Positions 18,606-28,123 of a DNA stretch of 64,000 bases are shown here, piece after piece (the stretch's first letter is position 1; the number at the start of each line of letters is the position of its first letter). The stretch is from NCBI RefSeq assembly GCF_018390635.1, contig NZ_JAHBGE010000038.1, positions 1 through 64,000 of the forward strand. The letters are read 5' to 3'. The translations under genes and the position numbers were made by a program. The notes under the pieces were generated by a model. It was not told the origin of the DNA, did not search any database, and saw only the letters and a program-made list of their open reading frames with translations. The DNA is from Ancylobacter lacus (GTDB lineage: Bacteria > Pseudomonadota > Alphaproteobacteria > Rhizobiales > Xanthobacteraceae).

Positions 18606-18628
18606 CATCTTCATTGCCGGCGAAGATG
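18606..18628 (+). promoter_or_regulatory. Second inverted repeat upstream of the HTH-ribB fusion
   Basis: CATCTTC (18606-18612) pairs with GAAGATG (18622-18628) around a 9-base spacer. It lies between the first palindrome and the ATG, so it may be a second operator or a leader hairpin. I see none of the conserved FMN-riboswitch elements in this short leader. Confidence 0.4.
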
Positions 18629-18648
18629 AGCTGGGCTAGGCTGCCCTC

Positions 18649-19950
18649 ATGAAACTGGCGGACTGGCTCAGGACGACGAAAACCTCGCGCAGCGGCTTCG
18701 CCCGCGCCGCCGGGCTGTCGCCGGCGAGCGTTACCGCTCTTTGCAACGACGAGCAGGCCTGGATCTCGCGGCAGGCGGCGGAGCGTATCTGCGCCGCCAC
18801 CGGCGGGGCGGTGACGCCCAACGATTTCCTCGGTCTCGACATCCAGAGAGTGACGGGCATGACCGACAATCTTCGCAGCCGGATGGAAGCCGCCATCGAA
18901 GCCTTCGCCCGCGGCGAGATGCTCGTGGTGACCGACGACGACGACCGTGAGAACGAGGGCGACCTCATCGTCGCCGCCCAGTTCGCGACCCCGGAGAAGA
19001 TGGCCTTCATCGTCCGCCACACCTCCGGCATCGTGTGCACGCCGCTCACCGCCGAGCACGCCCGCCGGCTGCGGCTGAACCCGATGGTGACCGACAACGA
19101 CGCCCCCCACGCCACCGCCTTCACCATCTCGGTCGACTACCGCCACGGCACCACCACCGGCATCTCCGCCGAAGACCGCACCGCCACCGTGCGCGGCCTC
19201 GCCAATCCCAATGCCGGCGCCGCCGATTTCGTCCGCCCCGGCCACATCTTCCCGCTGATCGCCCGCGAGGGCGGCGTGCTCATGCGCTCGGGCCATACCG
19301 AGGCGGCGGTCGACCTGTGCAAGCTGGCCGATCTCGAGCCGGTCGGCGTGATCTGCGAAATGGTCAATGACGACGGCAGCGTGATGCGCGGGCCGAAGAT
19401 CGCCGCGTTCGCCGCCGAGCATGGGCTGCTGCGGGTCTCCGTGGCCGATCTCATCGCCTATCGGCAGGCGCGCGAGAAGCTCGTCACCCGCACCGCCGAG
19501 TTCGACTGCCCGACCGCGGTCGGCGACATGGCGGCGATCTCCTATGTCACCCCGTTCGAGCCGGTGAACCACCTCGCCCTCGTGCACGGCAAGATCGGCG
19601 ACGGGCGCGACGTGCTGGTGCGGCTGCACCGGGCCGACCCGATCGGCGACGTCTTCACCGGCGGCCGGGCGATCCGCGCCTCGCTGGAGCGGATCAAGGC
19701 GGAAGGCCGCGGCGTGCTGGTCTATCTGCGCGACGGCACGGCCGGCGTGCCGACCACCAATGTCGGCGCCGACAGCGCGGATTCGCAGAGCCTGCGCGAC
19801 GCCAACTGGCGCGAAGTCGGCCTTGGCGCCCAGATCCTGCGCGATCTCGGCATTTCCTCCATCCGCCTCATCGCCTCGCGCACCCGCACCTATGTCGGCC
19901 TTGCCGGCTTCGGCATCGAGATCGCCGACACCGAGCATCTCGACGTCTGA
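18649..19950 (+). CDS. ribB: HTH domain fused to DHBP synthase (RibB) and a degenerate GTP cyclohydrolase II domain
   Basis: 433 aa. Residues 1-65 (DWLRTTKTSRSGFARAAG, PASVTALCNDE, ATGGAVTPNDFLG) form a helix-turn-helix domain like Cro/YdaS repressors. From residue 71 comes a complete 3,4-dihydroxy-2-butanone-4-phosphate synthase: DDDDRENEGDLIVAA, RHTSGIVC, GTTTGISAEDR, RPGHIFPLIAREGG and SGHTEAAVDL, all needed for making DHBP from ribulose-5-phosphate in riboflavin synthesis. The C-terminal domain resembles GTP cyclohydrolase II, but the zinc-binding cysteines are missing (VRLHRADPIGDVFTGG), so it is probably inactive. An internal ATG at 18859 could give RibB without the HTH. Palindromes at 18579-18628 may be its own operator. 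Confidence 0.9.
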   Translation: MKLADWLRTTKTSRSGFARAAGLSPASVTALCNDEQAWISRQAAERICAATGGAVTPNDFLGLDIQRVTGMTDNLRSRMEAAIEAFARGEMLVVTDDDDRENEGDLIVAAQFATPEKMAFIVRHTSGIVCTPLTAEHARRLRLNPMVTDNDAPHATAFTISVDYRHGTTTGISAEDRTATVRGLANPNAGAADFVRPGHIFPLIAREGGVLMRSGHTEAAVDLCKLADLEPVGVICEMVNDDGSVMRGPKIAAFAAEHGLLRVSVADLIAYRQAREKLVTRTAEFDCPTAVGDMAAISYVTPFEPVNHLALVHGKIGDGRDVLVRLHRADPIGDVFTGGRAIRASLERIKAEGRGVLVYLRDGTAGVPTTNVGADSADSQSLRDANWREVGLGAQILRDLGISSIRLIASRTRTYVGLAGFGIEIADTEHLDV

Positions 19951-20089
19951 CCCTCATTTGTGATTTCGGCCCCCGCCGCCCGCGTGTCACGCTGAAGGGG
20001 TGCGGTCTCGACCAGCCGGAGCGACAGGACGTCGCGTTCCGGCCGCCTCGGGGCCCGCCCTGCGAGCACGATCCCTGGCGGAGGTCGCG

Positions 20090-20908
20090 ATGGTGCGTAT
20101 CGGCGCGTGGCTCACGGCTTTTCTGGCCGCCCTCCTGACGGCGGGGCTGGCGGCACCGCCGGCCGCCCGCGCCGCCGACGAGACGGTCGATGTCGAGCTG
20201 GTGCTGGCGGTCGACGTCTCCTACTCCATGGACCTCGACGAGCTCGCGCTGCAGCGCGAGGGCTACATGCAGGCGGTGGTCTCGCCGGAATTCCTCAACG
20301 CGCTGCGGCTCGGCCCCAATGGCCGCGTGGCACTGGCCTATGTCGAATGGGCCGGGGCGGGCGAGCAGAAGCTGGTGGTCGACTGGACCGTGGTGGAAGA
20401 CCGGGAGAGCGCCCGGCGCTTCGCCGACGCCATCGGCGCGGCGCCGCTGCGCCGGGTCTACCGCACCTCGATCTCCGGGGCGATGACGTTCGGCGCCGCG
20501 CTGTTCGAGAATAACGGCCTGCGCGGCCTGCGCCGGGTGATCGACATTTCCGGCGACGGCACCAACAACCAGGGCCCGCTGGTGGAGCCCACCCGCGACG
20601 CGGTGACCGCGCGCGGCATCACCATCAACGGTCTGCCGCTGCTGCTGAAGGCGGCCTCGGGCTCGCAGCTCGATATCGAACAGCTCGACGTCTATTACGA
20701 GGACTGCGTCATCGGCGGGCCGGGCGCCTTCGTCATTCCCATCCACGCCCGCCACGAATTCGCCGACGCCATCAAGACCAAGCTGGTGCTGGAGGTGGCC
20801 GGGGTGAAGCCGCCGCCCGAGACCACCGTCCGCTACGCCGCCGCGACCGCGCCGCGCATTTCCTGCACCATCGGCGAGCGGATGTGGCTGGAGCGCTGGG
20901 GCAACTGA
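20090..20908 (+). CDS. DUF1194 von Willebrand factor A-like exported protein
   Basis: A 272-aa protein with an N-terminal signal peptide (AFLAALLTAGLAAPPAARA) followed directly by a VWA-like fold. The metal-binding DxSxS appears as AVDVSYSMD, and DISGDGTNNQG looks like the second MIDAS segment. Family members are exported proteins of unknown function, probably binding partners through the metal site. GGAGG precedes the ATG at 20090. The gene lies between ribB and a convergent RNA methyltransferase gene. Its function is unknown. Confidence 0.85.
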   Translation: MVRIGAWLTAFLAALLTAGLAAPPAARAADETVDVELVLAVDVSYSMDLDELALQREGYMQAVVSPEFLNALRLGPNGRVALAYVEWAGAGEQKLVVDWTVVEDRESARRFADAIGAAPLRRVYRTSISGAMTFGAALFENNGLRGLRRVIDISGDGTNNQGPLVEPTRDAVTARGITINGLPLLLKAASGSQLDIEQLDVYYEDCVIGGPGAFVIPIHARHEFADAIKTKLVLEVAGVKPPPETTVRYAAATAPRISCTIGERMWLERWGN

Positions 20909-20941
20909 TCCGGCGCGCGGCGGCCCGGCCGCCCCAACGGC

Positions 20942-22231
20942 TCACCGCACGAACACGCCCACCAGCTCCACATGGGCGGTGTAGCGGAACTGGTCCACCG
21001 GGGTGACCTCGATCAGCCGGTAGCCGCCTTCCACCAGCAGGGCGGCGTCGCGGGCGAAGCTGCCGGGATCGCAGGACACGCCCACCACCACCGGCACCGC
21101 GCTGCGGGCGAGCTCCCGGGCCTGCGCCTCGGCGCCCTGCCGCGGCGGATCGAACACCACCGCGTCGAACGCCTTCAGCTCCAGCGGCAGCAGCGGCCGG
21201 CGGAACAGGTCGCGGGCCTCGGCCACCACCGGCTTCAGCCCGGCGGCGGAGCGGGTCGCCCGCAGCAGCGCCTCCACCGCCGGCTCGCTGCCTTCCACCG
21301 CGGTGACGCGGTGGGTCTCGGCCAGACGCAGCGCGAAAGTCCCCACCCCGCTGAACAGATCCGCCACGTGGCCGCCCTTGCCGGGCCGCCCTTTGCCGAG
21401 CCGTTCGGCCAGCGCGGCCTGCACCCGCTCCGCCAGCACGGCCTCGCCGGCCCGGGTGGCCTGCAGGAACGAGCCCGGCGGCAGCGCGACCCGGGCGCGG
21501 CCCATCGTCACCACCGGAGGCTCGCGCTGGATGACCAGCTCGCCATGACGGGTGAGGCGGGCGAGCCGATGCCGGCCGGCGAGTTCGCCGAGGCGCGCCA
21601 TCACCGCCGGCTTCAGCGGCCCGGAGCCGCGCACATCCATATCGAGCCCGGTCTCGGTGGCGGTGACCTGGATGTCGAGCGGCTTCTTCAGCGGCACCAG
21701 CGCCTCGGCCACCGCCCAGGCGGCGGCCAGCGCCCCGTCCAGCGCGGGATCGAGGATGGGGCAGGCGTCGATCGGCACCACGGCGTGGCTGCGCCGGCCG
21801 GCAAAACCGACCGCCAGCACATCCAGCCCGGCACGGACGCTGCCGCCGCCGGCGCGGGCATGGAAGGTGGCGCGGCGGCGGCCGGCGCCATGGGCGTCGC
21901 GCAGTTCGCCCACCGGGGCATCGAGGCCCGCGCGCGCCAGCGCCTCGACCGCCAGCCCCCGCTTCCACGCGGCATAGGGCACGCCGTCCCAGTGCTGCAG
22001 CGCGCAGCCGCCGCAGGGCCCGACATGAGGGCAGAACGGCTCCCGCCGCCCCGGGCTCGGCTCGATCACCGCCAGCAGCCGGCCGCGGTCGCCCTCCAGC
22101 TCGGCCTCGACCCGCTCGCCGGGCAGCGCCAGCGGCACATAGACCGGGCCGGCCGGCGTCAGCGCGACGCCATCCCCGCGCTGGCCGAGATGGTCGATGG
22201 TGAGGGCGGCGCGGGCGGGGGCGGCGGTCAT
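20942..22231 (-). CDS. TrmA/RlmD-type RNA (uracil-5-)-methyltransferase
   Basis: 429 aa. An N-terminal TRAM domain is followed by four cysteines for a 4Fe-4S cluster: [10 protein letters not shown] gives three and PIDACPIL the fourth. The SAM-binding domain contains [14 protein letters not shown] and FDPPRQG, and the catalytic Cys lies in [11 protein letters not shown]. The enzyme adds a 5-methyl group to a uridine in rRNA or tRNA; the exact site is not readable. It belongs to the HDAC-xseB-dxs-tlyA-methyltransferase group seen in this order, here interrupted by genes on the other strand. The ATG at 22231 begins [10 protein letters not shown]. Confidence 0.9.
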   Translation of the reverse strand: MTAAPARAALTIDHLGQRGDGVALTPAGPVYVPLALPGERVEAELEGDRGRLLAVIEPSPGRREPFCPHVGPCGGCALQHWDGVPYAAWKRGLAVEALARAGLDAPVGELRDAHGAGRRRATFHARAGGGSVRAGLDVLAVGFAGRRSHAVVPIDACPILDPALDGALAAAWAVAEALVPLKKPLDIQVTATETGLDMDVRGSGPLKPAVMARLGELAGRHRLARLTRHGELVIQREPPVVTMGRARVALPPGSFLQATRAGEAVLAERVQAALAERLGKGRPGKGGHVADLFSGVGTFALRLAETHRVTAVEGSEPAVEALLRATRSAAGLKPVVAEARDLFRRPLLPLELKAFDAVVFDPPRQGAEAQARELARSAVPVVVGVSCDPGSFARDAALLVEGGYRLIEVTPVDQFRYTAHVELVGVFVR

Positions 22232-22423
22232 GGGCGATACACTCGATAAAAAATTACGTATTACACAAGTTTTCGACGTGCGTCATTTTGGCAGATAGAC
22301 AGATAGATTCGAATATATGGCGGGACTCATGTAGTATTCGTTCGCTGCATGCCGCGAATATTGCAAAGCAGCACAGACAAAGCATCCGCACATAATAAGA
22401 AGTCAGCCACATAGGGGGAAGAC
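22232..22423. promoter_or_regulatory. AT-rich divergent promoter region before DUF1097
   Basis: Unusually AT-rich for this chromosome. It contains TTACGTA (22254-22260), a tandem pair of CAGATAGA at 22292-22307, and the dyad TATTCG/CGAATA around 22336-22366. A strong Shine-Dalgarno, AGGGGGAAG, precedes the DUF1097 ATG. These look like regulator sites, but no binding protein can be named. Confidence 0.4.
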
Positions 22424-22960
22424 ATGTCACTCATCTCGGCCTTGGCCATCAGCATCGGCGTCCTCGGCGGCATCGCCACCTGGGCGTTCCTCGGCCCGCT
22501 CGCGGGCGCCCTGCAGATCTGGGCGGCGTTCATCGCCTGGGCCTGCTTCTTTCATTGCGGCGGCAAGGAAGCCGGCCTGAAGGCCACCATTCCCGCCACC
22601 ATCGCCGGCGCGATCATGGCCGGCCTCACGCTCATCGCGGTCAGCCGCGGCGGGCTCGGCGCCAGCCTCGGCCTGCCGGTCTGGGCGGGCCTCTGCGTCG
22701 GCGTCGGCGTGCTGGTGATGATCCTGCTCGCCAATGTGCCGGCGCTCGGGGCCATCCCCGCCATGGTCTATGGCTTCGCCGCCACCGCCGCGCAAGCCCT
22801 GATGGCGGCGGATGGCCTCGCCAACCTCACCAGCCCCGGCCTTGCCAACCCGGTCGTCTCCATCGCCGCCTCAATGGTGGTGGGCGCGATCCTTGGCTAT
22901 GTCTCGGAAAAGGTCGCGGTGGCGCTGCTCGGCACCGGCCCCGCCCGCCGCCCGGCCTGA
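22424..22960 (+). CDS. DUF1097 inner-membrane protein
   Basis: A 178-aa hydrophobic protein with about five or six membrane segments (for example ISALAISIGVLGGIATWAFL, then VWAGLCVGVGVLVMILLANV). It matches the small YcdZ/DUF1097 family of membrane proteins of unknown function. A strong Shine-Dalgarno (GGGGGAAG) and an AT-rich upstream region suggest tight or strong expression. It converges with tlyA, with stops 6 bp apart. It may be a transporter or permease-like protein, but no substrate can be given. Confidence 0.8.
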   Translation: MSLISALAISIGVLGGIATWAFLGPLAGALQIWAAFIAWACFFHCGGKEAGLKATIPATIAGAIMAGLTLIAVSRGGLGASLGLPVWAGLCVGVGVLVMILLANVPALGAIPAMVYGFAATAAQALMAADGLANLTSPGLANPVVSIAASMVVGAILGYVSEKVAVALLGTGPARRPA

Positions 22961-22966
22961 GGGCGC

Positions 22967-23752
22967 TCAGGCGCCGGGCGGGTCCTCCCCGGCCGGCGCC
23001 GCCACCACGAGACTTTCCTCATTGCCGTCGCCCCCGGCGATCGGCGAGGCGAGACGGGTGAGCACCCGCCACCCCAGCCGCTCCAGCGTGGCGACCACGC
23101 CGGCCACGGCGTCGGCGCGGGCCGCCGGATCGCGGACGATGCCGCCCTTCGACAGCTTGTCGCGCCCGACCTCGAACTGCGGCTTCACCAGCGCCACCAG
23201 ATGCGCCGCCGGCCCGGCATGGCGCAGCGCGGCGGGCAGCACCTGGGCCAGACCGATGAAGCTGACATCGATGGTGACGAGGTCCACCGGCGCCGCGATC
23301 ACGCCGTCGGCCAAAGTGCGGATGTCGGTCGCTTCCAGCGAGACGACCTCGGGCCGCTCCCGCAGACGCGGGTGGAGCTGGTCGCGCCCCACATCGACCG
23401 CGTAGACCCGCCGCGCCCCGCGCGCCAGCAGCACCTCGGTGAAGCCCCCCGTCGAGGCGCCGACGTCGAGCGCCGTCAGCCCCGCCACCGACAGGCCGGC
23501 GGCGTCCAGCGCCGCCTCCAGCTTCAGCCCGCCGCGCGACACCCATTCATAGGCCTCGCGCGCCTCGATCGCCGCATCGGCATCGATCATCTCGGAGGGC
23601 TTGGCGACCCGGCGGCCGGCGGCGACCACGAGGCCCGCGGCAATGGCGGCCTGGGCGCGGGCTCGGCTGTCGAACAGGCCCCGCGCCACCAGCAGACGAT
23701 CCGCCCGCTGTCGCCCGGAAGACGCGCCGGAAAAGGAATCGGATTGGCTCAC
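22967..23752 (-). CDS. tlyA: TlyA family rRNA 2'-O-methyltransferase / hemolysin A
   Basis: 261 aa. An N-terminal S4 RNA-binding domain (RADRLLVARGLFDSRARAQA) is followed by an FtsJ-type SAM methyltransferase domain with DVGASTGGFTEVLL, TIDVSFIGL and VKPQFEVG. TlyA methylates cytidine 2'-O positions in 16S and sometimes 23S rRNA, where it affects capreomycin sensitivity. The start is GTG at 23752 with a weak Shine-Dalgarno. It sits downstream of dxs with a small exported-protein gene between, on the opposite strand. Confidence 0.93.
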   Translation of the reverse strand: MSQSDSFSGASSGRQRADRLLVARGLFDSRARAQAAIAAGLVVAAGRRVAKPSEMIDADAAIEAREAYEWVSRGGLKLEAALDAAGLSVAGLTALDVGASTGGFTEVLLARGARRVYAVDVGRDQLHPRLRERPEVVSLEATDIRTLADGVIAAPVDLVTIDVSFIGLAQVLPAALRHAGPAAHLVALVKPQFEVGRDKLSKGGIVRDPAARADAVAGVVATLERLGWRVLTRLASPIAGGDGNEESLVVAAPAGEDPPGA

Positions 23753-23859
23753 GATCGATCAATTACCCGTTCATACGCCCTGGTCTACTCATGGAGCCGA
23801 AAGCCGCCCATGCCGTTCAGCCGAGCCGGACCCGCGCTCCGGCAGCCGCCAGGAAACAG

Positions 23860-24507
23860 ATGCCGCTCCTCCGCCTGCCTGTCCACCCGGCGCTTCGCGC
23901 CCTCGCCGCCGTCGCTGCCCTGCTGGCCGGCTTCTGCCAGCCGACAGGGCCGTTTGGCGGGGCGGACCTGCACGCCGCGCAGGCGGCCGACACCCAGAGC
24001 GCCGCCGGCACGTCCACGGCGAAGAGCGGGGGCAAGGCGGCGAAGAACAAGGCCAAGGCCGCCGCCAAGGTGCCGGCCAAACCGGCCGGGGTCTGGACCT
24101 TCAGCCGCGATGACGAGGCCGTGGTCCTGCAGTTCCGCATGCCCGGCGCGCCCGCCGCCACCCTGGTCGCCACCTGCCGGCCGGGGCCGGGCCTGTTCCA
24201 GCTCGTCGCCGAGCTCTCGCCGCCCAAGGCGCAGGTCGGCGACGCGGTGCGGCTGGTGGTGGCGGCAGGCCGCACCAAGGTGGAGTTCGCGGCGAGCGTC
24301 TTCCCCTCGGTCGAGGCCGGCCGCCGCGCCGTTGAAGCCCAGGCCCGGCTGGAACCGAAGCTGGTGCAGCTCTTCCAGGAGGGCGAGCAGCTTCACCTCA
24401 CCGCCCCGGGCGCCAGCGCCACCCTGCCGCTCGGCACCGCGGGCCGCGCGGTCGACAGCTTCACCGATGCCTGCCGGACGACGAGAGCCCTGCCCGCCAA
24501 GAGCTGA
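23860..24507 (+). CDS. Hypothetical exported protein
   Basis: A 215-aa protein with a signal peptide (LRALAAVAALLAGFCQ), then a Lys/Ala-rich linker (TAKSGGKAAKNKAKAAAK) and a globular C-terminal domain with the features WTFSRDDEAVVLQFRMPG and FTDACRTTRALPAKS. A frame start at 23791 would add 23 residues before the signal; the ATG at 23860 is preferred because it starts just before the hydrophobic stretch. I do not recognise a family. It converges with dxs, with a hairpin between them. Confidence 0.65.
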   Translation: MPLLRLPVHPALRALAAVAALLAGFCQPTGPFGGADLHAAQAADTQSAAGTSTAKSGGKAAKNKAKAAAKVPAKPAGVWTFSRDDEAVVLQFRMPGAPAATLVATCRPGPGLFQLVAELSPPKAQVGDAVRLVVAAGRTKVEFAASVFPSVEAGRRAVEAQARLEPKLVQLFQEGEQLHLTAPGASATLPLGTAGRAVDSFTDACRTTRALPAKS

Positions 24508-24557
24508 GTGACGGGCCCGCGCCGTCACGCGACACAGCGGCGGCGAGGCTCCCAACC

Positions 24558-24577
24558 CGCCGCGCAGATGCGCGGCG
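24558..24577 (+). terminator. Hairpin between the exported protein gene and dxs
   Basis: CGCCGCGCA pairs with TGCGCGGCG around two bases. TCGTTTCTTC follows downstream on the plus strand. It probably ends the rightward transcript; for dxs it would act in the other direction with a weaker tail. Confidence 0.5.
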
Positions 24578-24588
24578 ACGTCGTTTCT

Positions 24589-26538
24589 TCAGCCGCGCAG
24601 CAGCGCGGCGAGGGGGGCAGCAGCGACGCCCACGGCATCCTGCTCCCGCCCGAGCGAGGCAAGCACGCTGGCGACGATGCCGTTGCTGTCGAGCCCGGCG
24701 CGCGCCATCTGCGCCGCCGGCGAATCATGGTCGATGAAGGTGTCCGGCAGTTGCAGCGTGCGCACCTTCAGCCCGCGGTCCAGCGCGCCGGATTGCGCCA
24801 GCAGCGTCAGCACATGGCTGCCGAAGCCGCCGACCGCGCCCTCCTCCACCGTCACGAAGACCTCGTGGTTGCGGGCGAGATCGAGGATGAGCCGGCGGTC
24901 GAGCGGCTTGGCGAAGCGGGCGTCGGCCACCGTGGTGGACAGGCCGAAGCCGGCGAGCTGGTCGGCCGCGGCGAGGCAGGCCGACAGCCGCGTGCCGAGC
25001 GAGAGCAACGCCACCGTGCTGCCCTCGCGCAGCACCCGGCCGCGCCCGATCTCCAGCGGCACGCCCTCGGCCGGGCGTTCAATCCCGACGCCCTCGCCGC
25101 GGGGATAGCGGAAGGCGATCGGCCCGGCATCATAGGCGGCGGCGGTCGCCACCATGTGCACCAGCTCCGCCTCGTCGGCAGCGGCCATCACCACCATGTC
25201 CGGCAGGCAGGCCAGCATCGGCACGTCGAAGGCGCCGACATGGGTCGCGCCGTCCGCCCCGACCAGGCCGGCACGGTCGATGGCGAAGCGCACCGGCAGC
25301 TTCTGGATGACCACGTCGTGGACGATCTGGTCATAGGCCCGCTGCAGGAAGGTCGAGTAGATCGCGCAGAACGGCTTGTAGCCTTCGGTCGCGAGGCCGG
25401 CGGCGAAGGTCACCGCGTGCTGCTCGGCAATGCCGACGTCGAAGGCCCGCTCGGGAAACTGCTCGGCGAAAAGATCGAGACCGGTGCCGGCCGGCATGGC
25501 GGCGTTGATGGCGACGATCTTTGGGTCGCGCCGGGCCGCGTCGATCAGGCTGTCGGCGAAGACGCGGGTATAGGTCGGGGCGTTGGACGCCACCTTCTTC
25601 TGCGCCCCGGTGGCGACGTCGAAGCGCTGGACGCCGTGATACTTGTCGGCCGAGGCCTCGGCGGGCGGATAGCCCTTTCCCTTCTGGGTGACGACATGCA
25701 CCAGCACCGGGCCGTTCTCGGCGTCCCGGATGTTGCGCAGCACCGGCAGCAGATGGTCGAGATTGTGCCCGTCGATCGGGCCGACATAGTAGAAGCCCAG
25801 TTCCTCGAACAGCGTGCCGCCGGAGAGGAAACCGCGGGCATATTCCTCCGCCCGCGCCGCCTGGCGGCCGAGGAACTTCGGCAGGTTGCCGGCGAGCTGC
25901 TTGGCGGTCTCGCGCAGCGAACGGTAGGTGCGGCCGGAGATGAGGCGGGCGAGATAGGCCGACATCGCCCCCACCGGCGGGGCGATCGACATGTCGTTGT
26001 CGTTCAGGATGACGATCAGCCGGCTGTCCATGGCCCCGGCATTGTTCATGGCCTCATAGGCCATGCCCGCCGACATCGCGCCGTCGCCGATGACGCAGAC
26101 GACGTTGCGCCGGGTGTCCTGCAGCTCGCTCGCCACCGCCATGCCGAGGCCGGCGGAGATCGAGGTGGAGGAATGCCCGGCGCCGAACGGGTCGTACACG
26201 CTCTCGGCGCGGTTGGTGAAGCCGGAGAGGCCGCCGCCCTGGCGCAGGGTGCGGATGCGCTCGCGCCGCCCGGTGAGGATCTTGTGGGGGTAGCACTGGT
26301 GCCCGACATCCCAGATGAGGCGGTCGTCCGGGGTATTGAAGATGTAGTGCAGCGCCACCGTCAGCTCGACCACGCCGAGACCGGCACCGAGATGGCCGCC
26401 GGTCACCGAAACGGCGTCGATCGTCTCGGCGCGAAGCTCCGCCGCAAGCTGGGCAAGCTGATCCTCTGGGAAACGGCGAAGGTCCGCGGGTTCGCTCACC
26501 AGGTCGAGAAGCGGCGTCGACGGTCGGGTCAAGGACAT
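24589..26538 (-). CDS. dxs: 1-deoxy-D-xylulose-5-phosphate synthase
   Basis: A 649-aa thiamine-diphosphate enzyme that condenses pyruvate and glyceraldehyde-3-phosphate, the first step of the MEP isoprenoid pathway. The TPP motif begins at [18 protein letters not shown]. The transketolase central domain holds [15 protein letters not shown] and [16 protein letters not shown]. The C-terminal domain ends with VASVLASLG. The ATG at 26538 begins [14 protein letters not shown]. It lies within the xseB-dxs-tlyA group typical of the order. The DRL-like gene at 60073 may act one step later. Confidence 0.98.
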   Translation of the reverse strand: MSLTRPSTPLLDLVSEPADLRRFPEDQLAQLAAELRAETIDAVSVTGGHLGAGLGVVELTVALHYIFNTPDDRLIWDVGHQCYPHKILTGRRERIRTLRQGGGLSGFTNRAESVYDPFGAGHSSTSISAGLGMAVASELQDTRRNVVCVIGDGAMSAGMAYEAMNNAGAMDSRLIVILNDNDMSIAPPVGAMSAYLARLISGRTYRSLRETAKQLAGNLPKFLGRQAARAEEYARGFLSGGTLFEELGFYYVGPIDGHNLDHLLPVLRNIRDAENGPVLVHVVTQKGKGYPPAEASADKYHGVQRFDVATGAQKKVASNAPTYTRVFADSLIDAARRDPKIVAINAAMPAGTGLDLFAEQFPERAFDVGIAEQHAVTFAAGLATEGYKPFCAIYSTFLQRAYDQIVHDVVIQKLPVRFAIDRAGLVGADGATHVGAFDVPMLACLPDMVVMAAADEAELVHMVATAAAYDAGPIAFRYPRGEGVGIERPAEGVPLEIGRGRVLREGSTVALLSLGTRLSACLAAADQLAGFGLSTTVADARFAKPLDRRLILDLARNHEVFVTVEEGAVGGFGSHVLTLLAQSGALDRGLKVRTLQLPDTFIDHDSPAAQMARAGLDSNGIVASVLASLGREQDAVGVAAAPLAALLRG

Positions 26539-26797
26539 CTCCGATACGCGGGCCGCGCGAGCGGGTGCGGACAAGGCTGGGGTGACCTGCCCCGCAGCGC
26601 GCGAAGGCCGTCGTCCGGCATACACAATGCCGCCGCGCGGTGCAACGCGCGCCCGTGTGCCGACCTTGCCGCGGCCACCTCGTACACGCACGATCACCGC
26701 AACGTGCACAGGCGGCCGGCGGGCGGCATCGCGTCTCGGGTGGGGATGGCGGGTCTGGCCATTGGCCAAGACCGCGCACATCCGATAGAACCCGCGC

Positions 26798-28123
26798 ATG
26801 AGTTTCGGTGTCGTGACGAGGCGGCCGGCGGAGACCCAGGCGGCGGGGCGGACCTGTCCGCGCCGGCTCGTGCTGTTCCTGCCCGGCCACGATGCGACCG
26901 AGATGGACTATCATCACGGCCGCTTCGCCTATCAGGCGGGGCTCTGCGCGCGGCTGTGGTCCTTCACCGTGGAGACCTCGCCGCGCCTCGACGCGCCGGG
27001 CGATCTCGCCGGCCGCTGGCGCGTGCGCAGCCAGGGGCCGGGCTGGCAGCAGGAAACCGACTACGAAATCCTGCACTGGGACGAGATCGTCATGGCGCTG
27101 GACCGCCGGTCCGACGCGGTCCGGCTCTGGCGCGGCTTCGCGGCGCTGTGGAACTTCCTCCTCACCGGCACGGCGTGGCGCTATCTGCGCGCCTGCGTGC
27201 GCTACGGCCTTTTCTTCTTCTTTCCCTTCGCGGTCGTCGCTCTGTTCATGCTGGCCGGGCTGGCGGCGGGGGGGGCGGTGGCGTTCGGGCTCGGCTGGCT
27301 GCTGGCGGCGGAACTGCCGGGCAGCCTGCCGGGCTGGGTGCCCGCCCTGCTCGGCACCGGCATCGGCCTTGCCACCTTCTTCGCCCTGTTCCACGGCACC
27401 GGGCGGCGCTGGCGGGTGCACCATGCGCTCGACGACTGGGACCTCGCCCGCGCCTATATGCGCGACCAGACCCCGGCGCTCTCGGCCCGGCTCGACGCCT
27501 TCGCCGTCCACCTCGCCGAACGGGTGCGCTCGGGCGGCTATGACGAGGTGCTGCTGGTCGGCCACAGCCTCGGCGCCACGCTGGCGGTGGGGGTGCTCGA
27601 CCGGGCGCTCTCCGCCGACCCCTTCCTCGCCGAGGGAGCGACGCGGCTGTGCCTGCTCACCTGCGGCGCGACCATCCCGAAATTCGCGCTGCACCCGGAG
27701 GGCGGCCGGGTGCGGGCGGAGGCCCGGCGCGCGGCGACGACGCCCGGCCTGTTCTGGGCGGAGTACCAGGCGCGGCACGACGCGATCAATTTCTACAAAT
27801 TCGACCCGGTGCGGCTGAAACGGGCGCGGCTCGACCAGATCGAGCTGCCGCCCGGCGCGCCGCGGCCGATGCCGGTGCTGCGCACCGCCAACATCAAGAC
27901 CATGCTGACGGCGGAAAAGCTCCACCGGCTGCGCTGGCAGATGATGCGGCTGCACTACCAGTTCATGCTGGCGAACGAGCGCCCCGCCGCCTACGACTAC
28001 TTCGCCTTCGTGATCGGCCCGGTGCCGTTTCCCGCCATGGTCCTCAGCCGCAACGGCCCGGCCGATCATTTCAGCCCCGACGGCTCGCTGAAGAGCCAGG
28101 TCGCATCCACGGACGCCGCATGA
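26798..28123 (+). CDS. Membrane protein with alpha/beta hydrolase (lipase-like) domain
   Basis: 441 aa. An N-terminal hydrolase-like strand ([20 protein letters not shown]) is followed by two hydrophobic segments ([20 protein letters not shown] and [19 protein letters not shown]). A lipase-type nucleophile elbow, [13 protein letters not shown], comes after them. The two membrane segments interrupt the hydrolase fold, so the active site probably faces the cytoplasm beside the membrane, acting on a lipid or ester. The stop overlaps the ATG of the ICMT-like gene (ATGA), so the two are translationally coupled. The family is not characterised. Confidence 0.75.
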   Translation: MSFGVVTRRPAETQAAGRTCPRRLVLFLPGHDATEMDYHHGRFAYQAGLCARLWSFTVETSPRLDAPGDLAGRWRVRSQGPGWQQETDYEILHWDEIVMALDRRSDAVRLWRGFAALWNFLLTGTAWRYLRACVRYGLFFFFPFAVVALFMLAGLAAGGAVAFGLGWLLAAELPGSLPGWVPALLGTGIGLATFFALFHGTGRRWRVHHALDDWDLARAYMRDQTPALSARLDAFAVHLAERVRSGGYDEVLLVGHSLGATLAVGVLDRALSADPFLAEGATRLCLLTCGATIPKFALHPEGGRVRAEARRAATTPGLFWAEYQARHDAINFYKFDPVRLKRARLDQIELPPGAPRPMPVLRTANIKTMLTAEKLHRLRWQMMRLHYQFMLANERPAAYDYFAFVIGPVPFPAMVLSRNGPADHFSPDGSLKSQVASTDAA

